From: Nitrospinota bacterium
Lineage (GTDB): Bacteria; Nitrospinota; Nitrospinia; UBA9942
DNA: 13,663 nt
Direction of reading: 5' to 3'
Assembly: GCA_016234205.1 (NCBI GenBank)
Contig: JACRGN010000060.1
Coordinates: 1 to 13,663, forward strand
The notes below the pieces were generated by a model. The model was not told the DNA's origin. It did no database searches and saw only the letters and a list, made by a program, of their open reading frames with translations. Position numbers and translations under genes: made by a program. This document shows, in pieces, positions 12,853 to 13,663 of this stretch (position 1 is its first letter; every line of letters starts with the position of its first letter).

Positions 12853-12861
12853 TGGGTGATT

Positions 12862-13110
12862 ATGGATTCTGAAAGGGTAACAGTTTATACAGAAAAATTT
12901 ATGATTATTGGTGAGGTGGCTATCATAAGAAAAGGATACAGAAAAAGATTATCCGATTTTTTAAATGACAAGGACATTCAGTTTATCCCAATTTTAAAGG
13001 CAAAACTATCCCCTGTAGATATGAAGAGAGATACCACCGAGGCAGAAATATTGATATTGAATAAAAATGAAATAATCATGATAATGCCTGAGAAGGGGAT
13101 AGAAATATAA
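12862..13110 (+). CDS. Small DUF6812-like protein of unknown function
   Basis: An 82-residue cytoplasmic protein with alternating beta-strand patterns: VTVYTEKFMIIGEVAI (6-21), RLSDFLN (28-34) followed by FIPILKAKL, and a C-terminal hydrophobic strand pair (AEILILNKNEIIMIMPE). The order of a strand-rich start, an RLSDFLN helix and an FIPI strand resembles the DUF6812 family I know from Nitrospirota and delta-proteobacterial genomes, but I cannot confirm the match. There is no signal peptide, metal-binding cysteine or enzymatic motif. A strong SD (AAGGAGG) sets the start. It lies between rsmI and cobA with repeat elements on both sides, so operon membership is uncertain. The real role is unknown. 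Confidence 0.75.
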   Translation: MDSERVTVYTEKFMIIGEVAIIRKGYRKRLSDFLNDKDIQFIPILKAKLSPVDMKRDTTEAEILILNKNEIIMIMPEKGIEI

Positions 13111-13116
13111 AAAAGG

Positions 13117-13175
13117 TTAAGGTTTAGGTTGAGGTTTAGGATTTTTCTCATCCTTAACCTTAGCCTCAGCCTTAG
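13117..13175. repeat. GGTTTAGGTT-type degenerate hairpin between the DUF6812-like gene and cobA
   Basis: The left arm (13117-13142) of GGTTTAGG/GGTTGAGG words pairs with the right arm (13150-13175) of CCTTAACC/CCTCAGCC words. Counting G-T pairs, about 24 of 26 positions pair around a 7-nt loop. It ends 5 bp before the cobA ATG, so the cobA start has no visible SD. Confidence 0.7.
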
Positions 13176-13180
13176 ATTTT

Positions 13181-13663
13181 ATGAAATCTAAAAAGGTCTA
13201 TCTTATAGGTGCCGGACCTGGCGACCCGGGATTACTTACACTCAAGGGGAAGAGGTATATTGAAGAGGCTGATGTAATTGTCTATGACCACCTTGTCAAT
13301 AAAATACTCCTTGAGTTTGTAAAGGATGGTGCTGAAATCATATATGTAGGTAAAGTAGCCGGGAAACATACTAAATCTCAGGATGATATAAATTCATTGC
13401 TTGTAAGTAAGGCAAAAGAGGGAAAGGTTGTAGCCCGCCTTAAAGGCGGCGACCCGTTTATATTCGGAAGGGGCGGAGAGGAGGCTTTAGAACTTGTAAA
13501 TAATGGAATACATTTTGAGGTGGTCCCAGGTGTCAGTGCCGCCACTTCAGTCCCCGCCTATGCCGGAATACCTCTTACTCACAGGGATTTTAATTCTTCT
13601 ATTGCACTAATTACAGGGCATGAAGACCCATCAAAGGGAGGGTCAAAGATTGAGTGGAAGGGG
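13181..13663 (+). CDS. cobA: Uroporphyrinogen-III C-methyltransferase, 5' part
   Basis: The first 161 codons of a SAM-dependent enzyme that methylates uroporphyrinogen III at C2 and C7 to make precorrin-2, the branch point to siroheme and cobalamin. Motifs are VYLIGAGPGDPGLLT (6-20), the VYDHLV region (34-39), VGKVAGKHTKSQDDIN (56-71), RLKGGDPFIFGRGGEEA (86-102) and VVPGVSAATSVPAYAGIPLTHR (114-135). The gene runs off the window in frame, so length and any fusion to HemD (frequent in this family) are unknown. ATG 13181 is the only good start and precedes the conserved core by five codons. It has no SD and follows a long hairpin, which could influence its translation. Confidence 0.95.
   Translation, partial: MKSKKVYLIGAGPGDPGLLTLKGKRYIEEADVIVYDHLVNKILLEFVKDGAEIIYVGKVAGKHTKSQDDINSLLVSKAKEGKVVARLKGGDPFIFGRGGEEALELVNNGIHFEVVPGVSAATSVPAYAGIPLTHRDFNSSIALITGHEDPSKGGSKIEWKG

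Overview
The window is about 13.7 kb of AT-rich bacterial chromosome. It looks like a Gram-negative, respiring bacterium that makes c-type cytochromes. A cytochrome bd-like oxidase subunit encoded with two membrane-anchored cytochromes c, an ATP synthase c-subunit with a signal peptide, an Fo-only atp cluster and many dispersed palindromic repeats all recall Nitrospirota or related uncultured lineages. That placement is inference; no rRNA or other phylogenetic marker was tested.

Layout. (1) Positions 1-3763, minus strand: a respiratory operon of a large CydA-like membrane protein, a diheme cytochrome c and a monoheme membrane cytochrome c, with hairpin repeats around the last gene. (2) 4114-4839, minus strand: a sugar-phosphate nucleotidyltransferase. 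(3) 5067-6049, plus strand: a secreted beta-sandwich protein gene overlapping an HU-family gene by ATGA. (4) 6102-7705, minus strand: atpZ-atpI-atpB-atpE, the Fo part of the ATP synthase without the b, delta or F1 genes. (5) 7809-10647, plus strand: larC (nickel-pincer cofactor synthesis) and gltX (glutamyl-tRNA synthetase). (6) 10830-11571: a lone integron-type gene cassette carrying an M23-like metallopeptidase gene with a well-formed attC site; no integrase gene is in the window. (7) 11578-12081: a gene-free stretch with several hairpins, some resembling IS200/IS605-type ends. (8) 12082 to the end, plus strand: rsmI, a small DUF6812-like gene, and the 5' part of cobA (uroporphyrinogen-III C-methyltransferase), cut by the window edge.

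Functional links. The cytochromes and bd-like protein probably form an electron-transfer complex that helps make the proton (or sodium) gradient used by the ATP synthase. The remainder is housekeeping: translation (gltX, rsmI), tetrapyrrole and nickel cofactors, nucleoid protein and envelope sugar activation.

The most interesting material is not the housekeeping genes. It is the integron cassette (attC at 11515-11577; its R'' box GCATAAC is the exact complement of GTTATGC at the 5' junction, 10829-10835), and a rich set of small palindromic repeats. Several of these appear inserted in frame inside larC and gltX, and probably also inside the oxidase gene and the N-terminus of gltX.
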